The notes beneath the pieces are model-generated. The model worked only from the letters and a program-made list of their open reading frames with translations, made no database searches and was not told where the DNA came from. From assembly GCA_007119395.1 (NCBI GenBank), contig SKPS01000292.1, forward strand, positions 1 to 7,833: DNA of 7,833 nt. Reading direction: 5' to 3'. Shown in pieces: positions 6,586-7,833 of this stretch; the stretch's first letter is position 1; each line of letters begins with the position of its first letter. The stretch is from Lentimicrobiaceae bacterium. Its GTDB lineage: Bacteria > Bacteroidota > Bacteroidia > Bacteroidales > SKPS01. The position numbers and the translations under genes are program-made.

Positions 6586-7833
6586 TCATTCTGCTGATGA
6601 ATCTCTTCCGCCCTGTAACCCGGTCGACCTCTTTTTGTCTCTTTGCGCAAGAATCAATAACACCGGCAACAGGGTTAATGCGCCGGTACCTGACCCAATC
6701 ATGCTCACTGCCACCAACAATCCGAAATGTTGCAATGGGATGATGTTTGAAAACAGTAGCATCAGGAAACCGGCCGAAACGGATGCCACATTGATCAGAA
6801 TGGCGCTACCCCTGGTGAGGATGGTGTTTCTTATGGCCTGATGCGGCTCTTCACCCGCCTCTGTCTCCCTTTTGTATCCGGTGATGGTGTGAATGGCATA
6901 GTCAATTCCCAGTCCCAGTGCAACACTGGCAACCAATACCGTTGCAATGTCGAGCGCTATGCCGGCCAAGCCCATAAAACCCAGAAGGATCAAAATGGTG
7001 GCCACCACCGTGGATGTGGCAATCACACCGCGTTTCAACGAACGAAGCATAATGCTCACCAATGTCAACACCAATAAAATGGCCAATATCAGGCTGCTGA
7101 ACTGACTTCTTATCAAACTGTTGTTTAACTGTACATACACCGATGGCATGCCGGTAAAGCTGATCTGTATCTGGTCGGTACTGTGTTCAGCTACATAACT
7201 TTTCATCTTGGCGGTGATCCGCTCCATGTCTCTGGTGTCAACGGAAGCAAAACGCCCGGAAATTACACCACGATCCAAAGTGCTGTTCACAAGCTGTGGC
7301 ATAATATCCTGCCCTTCAAGCAGAAACCATAGCTGTTCAATTTTAGCCCTGTCGTCAGGAACCTTGTGCCCCGCATCCATCGCATCATTCATCTGCGCAA
7401 TCAGATCAGCAACAGATTGTGTTACCCCCACATTGGGATCCCCCTTCATGTAAGAGGCCGTGCGATCCATCTTCTGAAGTAACTCAGGATCCTGTAAATC
7501 CCCCTCAAAAACAACAAAGAGCGGCGTCGAACCACCAAACTTCTCCTGTAAAAGGTCCTCTGCAATCCGTGTTGGGAAATGAGGCTTGAAATAATAGATC
7601 ATGTTGATGCTGGTTTGTATCAGGAAGATGCCCGAAACAAACAATACAATCGATGCACCCCATACCACCATCAACCTTCCCGGATAACGAAGCACCATGT
7701 TCACCAATGGCAACAGAACCCGCTGCGGTAAATACACCCCGGTCTGCTTGCTGTATGCCCGACTCTCCGGGATGCCCTGAGATCGGTGTGTGATGGCAAG
7801 CATGGCCGGAACAAACGTGAGCGACAACAACAA
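6586..7833 (-). CDS. RND/MMPL-family inner-membrane exporter, C-terminal half (5' partial)
   Basis: 415 residues of an RND-superfamily (MMPL-type) transporter are visible; the N-terminal half lies beyond the right edge, and the first visible codon is an internal TTG. The visible part starts at the end of TM6 (LSLTFVPAMLAI). TM7 follows at about 54-72, a periplasmic loop at about 75-240, then TM8-TM12 at about 247-263, 269-292, 296-317, 343-362 and 369-396. TM10 contains GLGIDYAIH (307-315), whose Asp-Tyr pair is the conserved proton-relay motif of MMPL/SSD-type pumps. The cytoplasmic tail is short and charged. Such proteins use proton motive force to move lipids or other hydrophobic molecules out of the inner membrane. 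LolA-like and barrel genes follow in the same direction, suggesting a joint export path. The periplasmic loop is smaller than in AcrB-type drug pumps, and no adaptor protein is in view. Confidence 0.93.
   Translation of the reverse strand: MLLSLTFVPAMLAITHRSQGIPESRAYSKQTGVYLPQRVLLPLVNMVLRYPGRLMVVWGASIVLFVSGIFLIQTSINMIYYFKPHFPTRIAEDLLQEKFGGSTPLFVVFEGDLQDPELLQKMDRTASYMKGDPNVGVTQSVADLIAQMNDAMDAGHKVPDDRAKIEQLWFLLEGQDIMPQLVNSTLDRGVISGRFASVDTRDMERITAKMKSYVAEHSTDQIQISFTGMPSVYVQLNNSLIRSQFSSLILAILLVLTLVSIMLRSLKRGVIATSTVVATILILLGFMGLAGIALDIATVLVASVALGLGIDYAIHTITGYKRETEAGEEPHQAIRNTILTRGSAILINVASVSAGFLMLLFSNIIPLQHFGLLVAVSMIGSGTGALTLLPVLLILAQRDKKRSTGLQGGRDSSAE

Noticed and set aside
6405..6650. 82-residue N-terminal extension of the LolA-like protein
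   Set aside because: It overlaps the pump gene's 3' end, is low-complexity and basic, and would bury the signal peptide; the ATG at 6404 has its own ribosome binding site.

Overview
The window looks like a piece of a Bacteroidota chromosome. The signs are a secreted surface protein with a type IX secretion (T9SS) C-terminal sorting domain, a TonB-dependent receptor with an N-terminal carboxypeptidase-regulatory-like domain, and promoter-like TAnnTTTG boxes. Base composition is moderate by eye, and I cannot place it below phylum. It holds five protein genes. One is on the + strand and four are on the - strand, converging on a shared terminator near 1537-1580.

Region 1 (3-1522, +) is the C-terminal part of a large secreted, Ig/cadherin-like surface protein ending in a T9SS type A sorting domain. 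It enters from beyond the left edge. The reading frame changes near 298-302 in a run of four C's, which is either a one-base deletion or a sequencing error. A strong Rho-independent terminator follows.

Region 2 (1640-4232, -) is an outer-membrane TonB-dependent receptor whose leader carries a clear TPP (thiamine pyrophosphate) riboswitch, with Bacteroidota-type promoter boxes just upstream. This makes it a thiamine or thiamine-precursor uptake receptor by regulation. Between aptamer and start codon lie mutually exclusive hairpins, one of which pairs perfectly with the ribosome binding site. The usual inner-membrane thiamine transporter and kinase genes are not next to it.

Region 3 (4283-7833, -) is a three-gene set in the order RND/MMPL inner-membrane exporter (partial, N-terminus off the right edge), LolA-like periplasmic lipid/lipoprotein-binding protein, and outer-membrane beta-barrel. 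Together they could form a path from inner membrane through periplasm to outer membrane for a hydrophobic cargo. No biosynthetic gene is in view to name the cargo. The last two genes are 4 nt apart. A 181-nt gap with an orphan AGGAGG and a nine-A run separates the first two.
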